From Bacteroidota bacterium (GTDB lineage: Bacteria > Bacteroidota > Bacteroidia > Bacteroidales > VadinHA17), in assembly GCA_016718875.1 (NCBI GenBank), contig JADKBL010000010.1:32090-96089 (forward strand): DNA of 64,000 nt, written 5' to 3'. Below the pieces are notes generated by a model that saw only the letters and a program-made list of their open reading frames with translations, was not told the origin of the DNA and did not search any database. Below are positions 45,846 through 55,830 of the stretch, in pieces. The position numbers and the translations under genes are program-made. The stretch's first letter is position 1. Every line of letters starts with the position of its first letter.

Positions 45846-47420
45846 CTAATAAACCCGAAACCCGGAAAAGGAACCTGTACCGGATTCAGTTGATAATCCA
45901 GTCTTAATGGTAATATAAACCTCTTCCCCCTGGATAAGTTTCATTGTTATTGCATGAGAAAAAGATAATCCACCTGTTATTCCAGAACTTATAATCTCAT
46001 AAAGTGCTCCCTCGTGATACAACTTCAATTCTCTTCCATCTCCTGATCCACTGGCAGTATAAGCGATATTAAAAATATATATTCCTGAAGAAGGTGCAGT
46101 AAATATTCCTGACGTTGGATTATATCCGGATCCATCATCATATACTTCAGTTCCAAGAATGAAATCATATTCTGTGCCTATAGTTAATCCCGTTTCCGAT
46201 ACAGTTTTTTTCGCTCTGAATGCAACAGGACTACCCAGATTTATGCTTCCACCATTTGTGAGAGTAATAACATTTGTTGAGGAATTATATGAGAGAGTCT
46301 GACTATCAGTATTATCCTTGTAACCTGACAGGTTAACACTATTCCCCCCTGAAATTGAAAGAACATCTGAAGCGAGTGTCAGTGTCTGACTATCTGTATT
46401 ATCCTTATATGGAGTAAGACTAACGGTGTTGGATCCGGATATAGAAAGATTATCGCTGGCAATCGATAGTGACTGGATCTCATTAGCCGGGTTGGCATCT
46501 GCATCATCTTCAAGCGATGAAAGATCAGCAGAAACACTGTTCGTCAATGAAAGGATTTTTGTTCCCGGATCAAAAGAGATTGCCTGAATCTCATTTGTCG
46601 GACTTGCATCATCATCATTTTTAAGTTCTGTAAGGTTCATTGACGATGAAGTTCCGGTAATTCCAATAATTCTTGTTGCAGGATCATACGTAAGACTCTG
46701 CCTGTAGGGTGATAGATCCCATTCAGTTGCATTCGTGTTGTTTGTGATCTTAAGCTTGTCAGAATTTATCGTAAGATCCTGTATCTCATTTGCCGGATCG
46801 CCGTCCCGTTCTATATTTGAGATCTTTACCTGGTTCCCTCCCGAAATTGCCAGGTAATCAGAACCTTCAACATTAACGACTGATAGTGTCTGGTCATCCG
46901 TTGCAGGGTCGCCCTGATCACCTTTAGGACCTGGAAGTCCCTGCGATCCGGTTTCTCCTTTTGGTCCGGGAGCTCCTGAAGGACCTGGTTCAAGCGACTT
47001 TGATGCAAACAGGGCATAGGGCACTGCCATGAACTGCATTGTACCCATATCAACGAAATTATTCTCAAACTTAACTTCCACTTTGAGGTAATGATATGAA
47101 TCGGCCCATTGTACCTGCGAAAGATTGCTGTATAAGCCCCCGGTTGGAACTCCCTGTCCAATGATGAGTGAGAACACCCCGTATTTTGAAGTAATAACTT
47201 CAGAGTGGAGTTCCTGGTAAACAACTGTTCCGAGAGGATTCTGGGAAATAACAGAAAACCTGACATCAATATCCGCGCTGGAAAGCTCCTTCCCGTAACT
47301 GTCGCGAGCTACGGCCTGGTAATGAATTCCGGCAGGAATACCTACCTGGCTGTTAACTTCAGCCATCAATAACAAAAATGTCAGAACTGAAACGGAGAAT
47401 TTAATTTTCCTGAACATCAT
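45846..47420 (-). CDS. Secreted collagen-like protein with C-terminal C1q/TNF-like domain
   Basis: 524 residues, signal peptide about 1-25. An N-terminal beta-rich domain (GIHYQAVARDSYGKELSSA) is followed near residue 145 by a short collagen-like Gly-X-Y run (GPSGAPGPKGETGSQGLPGP). Then come four or five repeats of about 30-40 residues with the pattern DADANPANEIQSLSI and DNTDSQTLTLASDVLSISGG. The end (about 390-524) is a C1q/TNF-like jelly roll: VAFRAKKTVSETGLTIGTEY, GIFTAPSSGIYIFNIAY, SGTGSFSGFRVY. The layout suggests a trimeric surface fibre with a globular head. The T9SS protein is 11 nt upstream in the same direction. Confidence 0.85.
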   Translation of the reverse strand: MMFRKIKFSVSVLTFLLLMAEVNSQVGIPAGIHYQAVARDSYGKELSSADIDVRFSVISQNPLGTVVYQELHSEVITSKYGVFSLIIGQGVPTGGLYSNLSQVQWADSYHYLKVEVKFENNFVDMGTMQFMAVPYALFASKSLEPGPSGAPGPKGETGSQGLPGPKGDQGDPATDDQTLSVVNVEGSDYLAISGGNQVKISNIERDGDPANEIQDLTINSDKLKITNNTNATEWDLSPYRQSLTYDPATRIIGITGTSSSMNLTELKNDDDASPTNEIQAISFDPGTKILSLTNSVSADLSSLEDDADANPANEIQSLSIASDNLSISGSNTVSLTPYKDNTDSQTLTLASDVLSISGGNSVNLSGYKDNTDSQTLSYNSSTNVITLTNGGSINLGSPVAFRAKKTVSETGLTIGTEYDFILGTEVYDDGSGYNPTSGIFTAPSSGIYIFNIAYTASGSGDGRELKLYHEGALYEIISSGITGGLSFSHAITMKLIQGEEVYITIKTGLSTESGTGSFSGFRVY

Positions 47421-47431
47421 GGCCTGGGGCT

Positions 47432-47935
47432 TTACAGTTTCTCAATTTTGAATGTTCTGTTTATCAAACCATCAGTACTAAGTATTCTTATCAGAAAAAG
47501 TCCCTTGCTGAAATGCTCTACAGGAAATGGCCGACATAACCAGTACTGATCATTAAATTCAATTTTCTCTGTTCGTATTATTGTACCTGAGATATTAAAA
47601 AAATCTATCAGGAAAGTTCTTGATCCGCTTCCAAACAACTCAATTGTAACAAAATCGGTTACGGGATTTGGATACACTTTTACACCATTCCCGGGAGGAG
47701 GAGTCTCTTTTTTTATGATAAAACCAGGCTGCTGAAATCCCTGTGTAAATACATATTCTGTACATCCAATAACAGAAACAGCAGCCTCCCCGACTGTCTG
47801 AGAATAATGAATTTTACCTGAGGACTGTAATCCTGCAACAGGTACAATAACCTGATGTGATAAGCTCTGGGATAAGAGATTAAATCCGGCTCCCAGAAGG
47901 AGCAAACACCCAATAATTCTGGCTCTCAAATGCAT
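47432..47935 (-). CDS. Small secreted protein with T9SS type A sorting domain
   Basis: 167 residues with a signal peptide (about 1-23). The last ~85 residues are a T9SS C-terminal domain: VKVYPNPVTDFVTIELFG, IDFFNISGTII and KGLFLIRILS, ending in a Lys-rich tail (TFKIEKL). Before it are about 60 residues with GEAAVSVIGCTEYVFTQGFQQPGF, a pattern common in Bacteroidota surface proteins. The sorting domain directs export by the PorSS system. Its partner is probably the collagen/C1q gene it precedes. Confidence 0.85.
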   Translation of the reverse strand: MHLRARIIGCLLLLGAGFNLLSQSLSHQVIVPVAGLQSSGKIHYSQTVGEAAVSVIGCTEYVFTQGFQQPGFIIKKETPPPGNGVKVYPNPVTDFVTIELFGSGSRTFLIDFFNISGTIIRTEKIEFNDQYWLCRPFPVEHFSKGLFLIRILSTDGLINRTFKIEKL

Positions 47936-47954
47936 ATGACAATCCGCGCTTCGT

Positions 47955-47962
47955 CAAAAATA
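47955..47962 (-). promoter_or_regulatory. Candidate -7 element for T9SS and C1q genes
   Basis: TATTTTTG on the minus strand matches TAnnTTTG, 19 nt before the start. Confidence 0.5.
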
Positions 47963-48072
47963 AATAAATTTTTGACAAATCATCATTTTCCGGTGACGAA
48001 CAGCGGCTTTTTTTGTCTGAAATGCGAATTATCATGTTTTAACACCTTATAAAAAAGAGTCTGTGCGATCGA

Positions 48073-48080
48073 TATATTTG
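48073..48080 (+). promoter_or_regulatory. Candidate -7 element for rnhB
   Basis: TATATTTG matches TAnnTTTG, 36 nt before ATG 48117; because it lies inside the longer 5' frame it supports the shorter start. Confidence 0.5.
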
Positions 48081-48116
48081 CTTAATTTACAATATCTAAT
48101 TCTTTGCCTGTCAGGG

Positions 48117-48716
48117 ATGCTTAAATCATATATGTATCATAATCTCATTGAAGCAGGCTGCGATGAAGCCGGACGTGGATGTCTTGCAGGTCCTGTTGTT
48201 GCCGCTGCAGTGATACTGCCTAAAAATTTCAAACACCCTGTCCTTAATGATTCAAAGCAGCTAAGTGCAAAAACAAGAGAAGCTCTCAGAAAGGAGATAA
48301 TTGAAGCTGCTATTGCCTGGAAGGTAGCCTTTGTCAATAGTTCTGAAATTGATGAGATGAATATACTGAGAGCATCAATTAAAGCAATGCACCTCGCTCT
48401 CGACGGCCTGAAAAAGGTTCCTCAGTTTATTCTTGTTGACGGCAACAGATTTTATCCTTATAAAAACATAGATCATAAAACCGTTATCAAAGGTGATTCA
48501 ATCTATTTCTCAATTGCTGCAGCTTCAGTTCTTGCAAAGACTTTTCGTGATGAATATATGGATATGATCCACTCTGAGTTTCCGCAGTATGGATGGGACA
48601 GGAACAAAGGGTATGCAACAGCTGCACACAGGGATGCAATAAAAAAATATGGAATCACTGATTATCACAGAAGGTCATTTACACTTCTTGATACTCAGCT
48701 GGATTTAGACTTTTAA
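48117..48716 (+). CDS. rnhB: Ribonuclease HII
   Basis: 199 residues from ATG 48117; a longer frame from 48063 is rejected because a promoter element falls within it. The metal-binding acidic pair of RNase H sits in EAGCDEAGRGCLAGPV near residue 12, a later Asp in FILVDGN and again in SILAKTFRDEYM-like context. The family removes misincorporated ribonucleotides and RNA primers from RNA/DNA hybrids. rnhA is 3.5 kb away. Confidence 0.93.
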   Translation: MLKSYMYHNLIEAGCDEAGRGCLAGPVVAAAVILPKNFKHPVLNDSKQLSAKTREALRKEIIEAAIAWKVAFVNSSEIDEMNILRASIKAMHLALDGLKKVPQFILVDGNRFYPYKNIDHKTVIKGDSIYFSIAAASVLAKTFRDEYMDMIHSEFPQYGWDRNKGYATAAHRDAIKKYGITDYHRRSFTLLDTQLDLDF

Positions 48717-48782
48717 TGTTCCATTGAAATTTAAAATTATCTTTACCGCCTGTTTAAAAACAATTAATTAAAACTACATAAT

Positions 48783-50933
48783 ATGAAAAAGCTTTTTATC
48801 ATCTCAGTGATTTTTATACTGAGTCTGGAATACACTGCCAGGGCCGACGAAGGAATGTGGCTCCTGCCTCTGATAGAGAAAATGAACGTCGGTAAAATGA
48901 CGGAACTCGGACTAAAACTTTCTGCGGAGGATATATACAGTATAAATAAAGCATGTGTAAAGGATGCCGTTGTGATTTTTGGCGGTGGCTGTACAGGCGA
49001 AATAGTTTCTTCACAGGGACTTATTCTTACAAATCACCATTGCGGATATGGATCAATACAGGCTCACAGTTCGGTTGAACATGATTACCTGAAAGACGGA
49101 TTCTGGGCTATGTCGAAAGAGGAAGAGCTGCCCAACCCTAATCTTGCAGTAACATTTCTGGTAAGGATTGAAGACGTAACAAACCAGGTCCTTGCCGATA
49201 TTAAACCCGGAATGAATGAGACTGAAAGAACAGCTGCAGTAAATGAAGCAAGAAAGAAAATTGAAACAAAAGCTGCGGAAGGAACCAACTACAGGACACT
49301 TGTAGGAAGCTTTTATGGCGGCAATTACTTCTATCTTCTTGTTTATGAAAGATATAATGATGTAAGGCTCGTGGGTGCTCCTCCATCATCAATCGGAAAA
49401 TTCGGTTCTGATACTGACAACTGGGAATGGCCCCGTCATACCGGTGATTTCAGTGTATTCCGCGTATATTCCGCACCCGACGGGAAACCAGCAGCTTATT
49501 CAAAAAACAATGTACCATTTAAACCAAAACATTATCTTCCTGTTTCAATTAAGGACAGAAATGAAGGTGACTTTGCGATGATCCTGGGTTATCCCGGAAG
49601 AACAAGCAGATATTTCACTTCATATGAGGTTAATGAGCAGCTTCAGATAGTTCACCCCATCAGGATAAAAGTACGTGGTATCAAACAGGATGTATGGATG
49701 AATGATATGAAGGCTGATACAAAAGTAAACATTCAGTATTCAGCAAAATATTTTGGATCATCAAACTACTGGAAATATTCAATAGGCCAGAAAAGAGGTC
49801 TTGAGAGACTTAATGTAAAAGCAAAAAAAGAGGTCATTGAAGATCAGTATAACAAATGGATTGCTGGAAGCAGCGACCGTAAAGAGAAGTATGGTGAGGC
49901 CCTAAACCTTATAAAATCGGCCATTGAAGGCAGGGCAGAATATTTTACTGCACTTTCCTATGCTACCGAATGCCTTCAGGGTTGTGAGATCTTCTCAATG
50001 AACCAGGGAGTTTCAGCACTTATTTCAGCGCTACAGTCAGCTGACAAGCAGAAGACTGATGAAGCGGTTGCCCAGATAAAAAGCAATGCATCAAGATTTT
50101 ACAAAGATTATAATGCATCAACAGATAATAAAGCAGTAAAAGCAATGCTTAAGCTTTACAGATCTGATGTCCCTTCAAAATATCACCCCGATTTCTATGC
50201 CAATGTAATCGATAAGAAATTCAAAGGTGACATTGATAAATTTGTTGACGACCTCTTTGCAAAAACCGTTTTCTCAAGCGAAGAGAAACTTAATGCCTTC
50301 CTTGGCAACCCTTCCCTCAAAGCAATCGAAAAAGATCCCGTTTACCTTACAGCAACATCTTACTATAAAACAGCAGGTGAAGTTTCCAAAAAGACTTATG
50401 AGTTTGAAAATGACATTATGAAAGGAAGAAGGATATGGATAGCTGCCCTGATGGAAATGTCTCCCGAAAAGGTCCAGTACCCCGACGCAAACTCAACAAT
50501 GAGACTTTCTTACGGTACAGTACAGGACTATGACCCAAGAGATGGTGTGACATACAAATATTTCACAACACTCGACGGTGTTATGGAAAAATACAAGCCG
50601 GGTGATTATGAATTTGATCTTCCGAAGAGACTTCTGGATCTTCAGGCTAAAAAGGAATATGGAAGGTATGCTTCATCAAAAGGTCATCTGCCAGTGTGTT
50701 TTCTTACCACAAATGACATTACAGGAGGTAACTCCGGCAGTCCTGTTATGAATGGCAATGGCGAACTTATTGGTCTTGCCTTTGATGGCAACTGGGAATC
50801 GATGAGCGGCGATATAGCTTATGAGCCTGAATTACAGAGAACTATTGTTGTTGACATTCGTTATGTACTTTGGGTGATGGATATTTATGCGGGTGCAAAA
50901 CACCTTGTTGACGAAATGACGATAAAAGAGTAA
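48783..50933 (+). CDS. S46-family dipeptidyl-peptidase, DPP7-like
   Basis: 716 residues, signal peptide about 1-21. The S46 serine peptidase shows the catalytic-His motif TNHHCGYG (84-90), and Ser651 in TGGNSGSP (647-654). Eighteen residues on is Gly669 in AFDGNWE; the equivalent position in characterised enzymes is Gly in DPP7 and Arg in DPP11, so DPP7-like preference for hydrophobic P1 is likely. It releases dipeptides from oligopeptides in the periplasm for uptake. A terminator follows the stop. Confidence 0.93.
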   Translation: MKKLFIISVIFILSLEYTARADEGMWLLPLIEKMNVGKMTELGLKLSAEDIYSINKACVKDAVVIFGGGCTGEIVSSQGLILTNHHCGYGSIQAHSSVEHDYLKDGFWAMSKEEELPNPNLAVTFLVRIEDVTNQVLADIKPGMNETERTAAVNEARKKIETKAAEGTNYRTLVGSFYGGNYFYLLVYERYNDVRLVGAPPSSIGKFGSDTDNWEWPRHTGDFSVFRVYSAPDGKPAAYSKNNVPFKPKHYLPVSIKDRNEGDFAMILGYPGRTSRYFTSYEVNEQLQIVHPIRIKVRGIKQDVWMNDMKADTKVNIQYSAKYFGSSNYWKYSIGQKRGLERLNVKAKKEVIEDQYNKWIAGSSDRKEKYGEALNLIKSAIEGRAEYFTALSYATECLQGCEIFSMNQGVSALISALQSADKQKTDEAVAQIKSNASRFYKDYNASTDNKAVKAMLKLYRSDVPSKYHPDFYANVIDKKFKGDIDKFVDDLFAKTVFSSEEKLNAFLGNPSLKAIEKDPVYLTATSYYKTAGEVSKKTYEFENDIMKGRRIWIAALMEMSPEKVQYPDANSTMRLSYGTVQDYDPRDGVTYKYFTTLDGVMEKYKPGDYEFDLPKRLLDLQAKKEYGRYASSKGHLPVCFLTTNDITGGNSGSPVMNGNGELIGLAFDGNWESMSGDIAYEPELQRTIVVDIRYVLWVMDIYAGAKHLVDEMTIKE

Positions 50934-50952
50934 ACATACTCACCCCCTTTTT

Positions 50953-50994
50953 CCCCCTCTCTCCTCCAGTTGATGGAAAGAGGGGGATTTTTTT
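50953..50994 (+). terminator. Rho-independent terminator of the S46 gene
   Basis: CCCCCTCT pairs with AGAGGGGG (50979-50986), then a T run of seven. It lies about 20 nt past the stop and upstream of the marC-like promoter. Confidence 0.85.
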
Positions 50995-50995
50995 G

Positions 50996-51003
50996 TACCT
51001 TTG
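50996..51003 (+). promoter_or_regulatory. Candidate -7 element for marC-like gene
   Basis: TACCTTTG matches TAnnTTTG, 15 nt before the ATG at 51019 and directly after the terminator. Confidence 0.5.
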
Positions 51004-51018
51004 TGAAAATTTTCAACA

Positions 51019-51603
51019 ATGCATCTGAACCTGATAGAAATACTTGCTGCTTTTATGGTTCTTTTTGCCATAATTGATATCCCGGGATCAATACCTATAA
51101 TCATTGATATCAAATCCAAATCGGGAGAGATCAAATCGGCAAAAGTAACACTGGTTTCCTTTGCAATACTTGTAGCATTCCTTCTGATAGGAAGTCCTCT
51201 CCTTGGGATTTTCGGTATAGATGTTTCCTCATTTGCTATCGCAGGTTCCTTCATTATATTTCTGATAGCAATGGAGATGATACTCGGTATTGAGCTTTTT
51301 CACCACGATTCGCAAGGCTCCGGATCGATTTTCCCAATTGCATTTCCTCTTATTGCAGGAGCCGGATCAATAACAACAATTCTCTCACTGAAGGCTGAAT
51401 ACCAGACAATTAATATTTTAATCGCCCTGTTCCTAAATATGGTTGTGATTTATCTTGTCCTGAGGTTAACTTCTATATTTGAAAAAATACTCGGGGCGAG
51501 CGGACTGCAGATCCTGAAAAAGGTTTTTGGGGTGATCCTGCTCTCAATAGCCATTAAACTCTTCTTAACCAATACAGGTATCGATTTGCCCCATGCCAGG
51601 TGA
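51019..51603 (+). CDS. MarC-family integral membrane protein
   Basis: 194 residues with six predicted helices. MarC hallmarks are AFMVLFAIIDIPGSIPIII near the start and SIFPIAFPLIAGAGSITTIL in the middle. The role of MarC is unproven; it was once wrongly linked to multiple antibiotic resistance. The stop overlaps rnhA by 11 nt. Confidence 0.9.
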   Translation: MHLNLIEILAAFMVLFAIIDIPGSIPIIIDIKSKSGEIKSAKVTLVSFAILVAFLLIGSPLLGIFGIDVSSFAIAGSFIIFLIAMEMILGIELFHHDSQGSGSIFPIAFPLIAGAGSITTILSLKAEYQTINILIALFLNMVVIYLVLRLTSIFEKILGASGLQILKKVFGVILLSIAIKLFLTNTGIDLPHAR

Positions 51604-52072
51604 AATAACTATTTATACCGACGGGGCTGCCAGCGGAAATCCGGGACCAGGTGGATACGGAGTGGTTCTTATCTATGGAAAGCACCGGCTTGAAAAATCC
51701 GAAGGTTTCAAACTTACCACAAATAACAGAATGGAGCTGATGGCAGTTATTGTAGGGCTGGAAGCACTTAAAATACCCGGAAGCAAAGTTGTTATTTATA
51801 CCGATTCAAAGTATGTAGCCGATGCTGTCGAAAAGGGATGGGTATTCCAATGGGAAACAAAAGCCTTTAAAAAGAAGAAAAATCCTGATCTCTGGATCAG
51901 ATTCCTTAAAATATACCGTACCCACAAAGTAAGATTTGTATGGATACGGGGACATTCAAACAATCTTGAGAATGAGAGATGTGACAGGCTTGCAGTCAGT
52001 GCATATTCAAACCCTGTCCTCCTTGAGGATTCCGGATATAATCCTGAATCAGAAGACAATAAATTGCTTTAA
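51593..52072 (+). CDS. rnhA: Ribonuclease HI
   Basis: 159 residues. The acidic active site is in ITIYTDGAASGNPGPGGYG (first Asp), NRMELMAVI (Glu) and IYTDSKYVADAV (Asp), with the C-terminal Asp in ENERCDRLA. It cuts the RNA strand of RNA/DNA hybrids in the cytoplasm. It overlaps the marC-like gene by 11 nt. The C-terminus is slightly longer than the E. coli enzyme. Confidence 0.94.
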   Translation: MPGEITIYTDGAASGNPGPGGYGVVLIYGKHRLEKSEGFKLTTNNRMELMAVIVGLEALKIPGSKVVIYTDSKYVADAVEKGWVFQWETKAFKKKKNPDLWIRFLKIYRTHKVRFVWIRGHSNNLENERCDRLAVSAYSNPVLLEDSGYNPESEDNKLL

Positions 52073-52130
52073 AACCGGGAAAATTGAAAAAAAATTTGTA
52101 TTATTGATGTTATAATGCAAATTGTATCCA

Positions 52131-52544
52131 ATGGATAAGTTTATAATCAGACCTACACCATCCACTCCCGAGATACATTTTTCTTTTGAGGATAATAATT
52201 TTAGTATCAGGGGAGTTTCGCGGCCAGAAGATGTAAGAGCATTATATTACCCTGTAATTGAGTGGATAAAGGAACTTGCTGACAGTATCATCAGCAATAA
52301 AATAAATATCTACTCAAAGGAGAATCCCTTAAAATTCCAGGTAGATCTACTCTATTTCAATTCCTCATCTGCAAAATTCCTCTATGATATATTCACTGAA
52401 CTGAAGCGCCTTCCGGATGCAGGAATCTCTATAATCGTTGAATGGCATTATGAAAAAGAGGATATCGATATGCGTGATGCCGGCAGGGATATTGCCCTTC
52501 TTGCAGAGATGGAGTTCACCTACATTGAGAAGGAAGAAGAATAA
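52131..52544 (+). CDS. SiaC-like regulatory phosphoprotein (DUF1987)
   Basis: 137 residues from ATG 52131 (an upstream TTG at 52122 adds only three residues). The sequence matches the DUF1987/SiaC family: IRPTPSTPEIHFSFEDNNFSIRG near the start, RPEDVRALYYPVIEWIKEL, and DLLYFNSSSAKFLYDIFTEL with the phosphorylatable Ser/Thr region. In Pseudomonas SiaC is dephosphorylated by the SiaA PP2C phosphatase and phosphorylated by SiaB to control a diguanylate cyclase. Two PP2C-type phosphatases in this window are plausible partners. The editing gene follows 2 nt later. Confidence 0.88.
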   Translation: MDKFIIRPTPSTPEIHFSFEDNNFSIRGVSRPEDVRALYYPVIEWIKELADSIISNKINIYSKENPLKFQVDLLYFNSSSAKFLYDIFTELKRLPDAGISIIVEWHYEKEDIDMRDAGRDIALLAEMEFTYIEKEEE

Positions 52545-52546
52545 CC

Positions 52547-53041
52547 ATGAGGGGGCAGAAAGAACTTTATGATCTTCTGAATTCATTGTCTATTCAGTTT
52601 GAATACCACGAACATCCGCCTGTTGCAACTATTGAGGATGCAATTACCCACTGGAAAGATTATAACTCAGGGAGATGCAAGAATATCTTCGTCAGGAATC
52701 ATAAAGGCGACAGGCACTATCTGGTAATCCTTGAACATCTTGCCCTTCTTAAGATAAAGGATCTTGAACAAAGACTCAAACAGGGAAAGCTCTCATTTGC
52801 ATCCGACCAGCGTCTTATGAAATACCTTGGCGTGCAGCCTGGTTCAGTATCTCCATTCGGACTTATAAATGATAAGGAAAAACATGTTCACCTTTTTATT
52901 GATGTAAACCTTCTCAGTTTTGAAAGGCTTGCATTTCATCCGAATCTGAATACAGCCACTCTGGTAATTTCGAAAGATGACTTCATCTCCTTTCTCAAAA
53001 ATTCCGGCAATACATACGAGTTTTTAACCCTTTATGACTAG
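52547..53041 (+). CDS. Prolyl-tRNA editing protein, ProX/YbaK family
   Basis: 164 residues. The YbaK/ProX editing fold hydrolyses mischarged Ala-tRNA(Pro) or similar in trans. Visible are QFEYHEHPPVATIEDAI, GRCKNIFVRNHKGDRHYLV (with the conserved Lys), LSFASDQRLMKYLGVQPGSV and the GxxSP motif SVSPFGLI. The start is 2 nt after the SiaC-like gene. Confidence 0.9.
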   Translation: MRGQKELYDLLNSLSIQFEYHEHPPVATIEDAITHWKDYNSGRCKNIFVRNHKGDRHYLVILEHLALLKIKDLEQRLKQGKLSFASDQRLMKYLGVQPGSVSPFGLINDKEKHVHLFIDVNLLSFERLAFHPNLNTATLVISKDDFISFLKNSGNTYEFLTLYD

Positions 53042-53168
53042 GGTATCCTCCCGATAAACGGTCATATTAATTAAGCAGTTTAGTTAAAATTTCTAAAAAC
53101 TATACTCATACTGCATCAAAATTCGTTCATATACGTCTTTGATGAAAACTGATAACCTTTAAACATTG

Positions 53169-55803
53169 ATGAAAAGAATTTTCCTGATCCTTTCAATAGC
53201 CCTTCTGACAATTTCATTTACATCGGGACAGACATCTGAAAAAAAGAAGTATAAAGCTGAACAGATAACAATTGCTCCGGTAATTAACGGTATTCTTGAT
53301 GAGGATATCTGGCAGGGAGGAACCTGGGTTGATGATTTCACTCAGCATGAACCTTACAATGGAGCCAGGGCTACCCAGAGAACTGAATTCAAGATAGTTT
53401 TTGATAAGGATAATATATATGTCGGTATAAAAGCTTATGATACAAGCCCTGACAGTATTGTTAACCGCCTTACCCGAAGAGATCATGAAGATGGTGATAT
53501 TGTCGGCGTGATTTTCGACAGCTATCATGACCTCCGTACAGGATTTCTTTTCGGTATCGCATCATCCGGTGTGAAATGGGACCAGATCTTTACAAACGAC
53601 GGACAGAATGAAGATGAATCATGGGACCCGAACTGGTGGGGTAAAACTTCAATAAACAGTGAAGGATGGATTGCCGAGATGAAAATTCCGTTCAGCCAAC
53701 TGCGATTTGAAGAAAATTCCGGTGATGTCTGGGGTTTTGAAGTGATAAGGACTTTATACAGGAAACAGGAGACCTCCCTCTGGCAGCATATTCCCAAAGA
53801 TGCACCCGGAATAGTACATCTCTTCGGGGAACTGAGCGGACTTGAAACAATCAAGCCCCGGAAAATATTTGATGTGACACCTTATGCTGTCGGCCGCACT
53901 GAGTCATTCAAGGCTGACCCGGAGAACCCATTTCTTGCAAAAGGCAAAAAATCAGGTTTCAATGGTGGTATAGATGCCAAAATTGGAGTCACAAACAACA
54001 TGACTATGGACCTGACAATTAATCCCGACTTTGGACAGGTTGAGGCTGACCCGTCTCAGGTAAACCTTAGTGCCTATGAGACATTTTTTGAGGAGAAACG
54101 GCCCTTTTTCATCGAGGGAAACAATATCACAAATTTTGCACTCGGTATAGGCGACGGAGGTATTGGTAATGACAATCTGTTCTATTCCAGGAGGATAGGC
54201 CGAAGACCGCAGGGATATCCTGATCTTGAGGACGGTTGGAACACTGATGTTCCTACAAATACAAATATCCTCGGGGCTGCAAAACTTACCGGCAAAACAC
54301 AGGACGGACTGTCAGTAGGTTTTGTGGAAGCACTCACAGCTGAAGAGCAGGCAGAGATAGATACTGTTGGGGGAAGAAAGTACCAGACTGTTGAACCTCT
54401 TACAAATTATCTGGTTGGAAGGGTACAAAAAGACTATAAAGAAGGCAATACGATAATAGGTGGTATTTTCACCAGCACTAACCGCAATCTGGATGAGAAT
54501 CTGAGTCAGTTTATGCACAAGGCAGCCTATACCGGAGGACTGGATTTCACACAATACTTCAAAAAGAAAAGCTGGATGTTCAATGTAAATTCTGCATTCA
54601 GCCTTGTACAGGGATCTGAAGATGCCATACTGCGAACTCAAACATCATCAGCGAGATATTACCAGCGCCCTGACAACAACCATACAGTTCTGGATTCAAG
54701 CCGAACACAGCTCGGAGGATCAGGAGGGAGAATGCAGGTTATGAAACTCGACGGACACTGGAACTTCATGCTTGCATCTATATGGAAAACACCGGGATTT
54801 GAAACTAACGATCTTGGATTTATACGTGAAGCTGATCAACTTCTTAATCTTGTATGGGCAGGGTATAATCAATGGGAACCAAAAGGAATTTACAGAAGGT
54901 ACAATATAAATGGTGATGTTTATACTGTGCACAACTTCGGTGGTGAGAATCTGGGTATGGGTCTTGAATATAACGGGAACATGGGTTTTAAGAATTACTG
55001 GAATGCATATTTGGGAGGAGGATTTCAGTCTGCAGGACTTGAAACAGGACTTTTACGTGGTGGCCCGTCAATGAAAACACCGGGCAGCTTCAGAACTCAT
55101 ACCGGATTTGAAACAGATGAGCGCAAAAAGGTGGTTCTCGATGTATCAGGTAATTTTAATATTGGATTTGAAAACAGCTCAACCAACTTTTACTCCGAGA
55201 TTGAACTTACTTTCAAACCCACAAATTACCTTGCAATAACACTGAGTCCTGGAATAAGCAAATCCTACTCAGAACTTCAATACGTTGACTTAAAGGAATA
55301 TAATGGAGATGACAGGTATATCTTTGCATCTATCGATCAGAAAACAGTAAATACTTCATTCCGTATCAATCTTAACCTGAGTCCCAATCTTACACTTCAA
55401 TACTGGGGTCAGCCATTTATTGCAACGGGCAAATACTACAACCACAAATTCATCACTGATCCGATGGCAGGTGAATACCACGACAGGTTTGCATCCTATA
55501 AAACTAACCAGATAAGCTATTCTGATGAGGTATATTATGGATGAGAACTCAGACGGGTCAACTGATTATTCCTTTGACAACAGTAATTTCAATGTAAAAG
55601 AGTTTCTCTCAAACTTCGTTGTGAGATGGGAATATAACCCGGGTTCATCAGTGTACCTTGTATGGAGCCAGACCAGAAGCAGCTATATCTCAAACGGAGA
55701 TCTGAATGTGATGGATGATCTTGGGGATCTGTTCGACAGTAAAGTTGAAAAACCCCATAATGTGTTTCTTGTTAAATTCAGTTACAGGTTCGGAATCAAA
55801 TAA
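53169..55803 (+). pseudogene. DUF5916 protein with CBM9-like domain and barrel, frameshifted near the end
   Basis: About 878 residues when joined. From ATG 53169 come a signal peptide (about 1-19) and a CBM9-like beta-sandwich (27-240: APVINGILDEDIWQGGTW, MKIPFSQLRFEENSGDVWGF). A DUF5916 barrel follows with NPDFGQVEADPSQVNLSAYE and FFEEKRPFFIEG. Near 55530-55540 the frame breaks; the last ~85 residues continue in the next frame (DENSDGSTDYSFDN, YNPGSSVYLVWSQTRSSY) and end in a barrel-like FSYRFGIK. The family is common on Bacteroidota surfaces with unknown function. Terminator at 55981. Confidence 0.85.
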
Positions 55804-55830
55804 TGTTTAAATTCTGGATTTTTTAAATCA

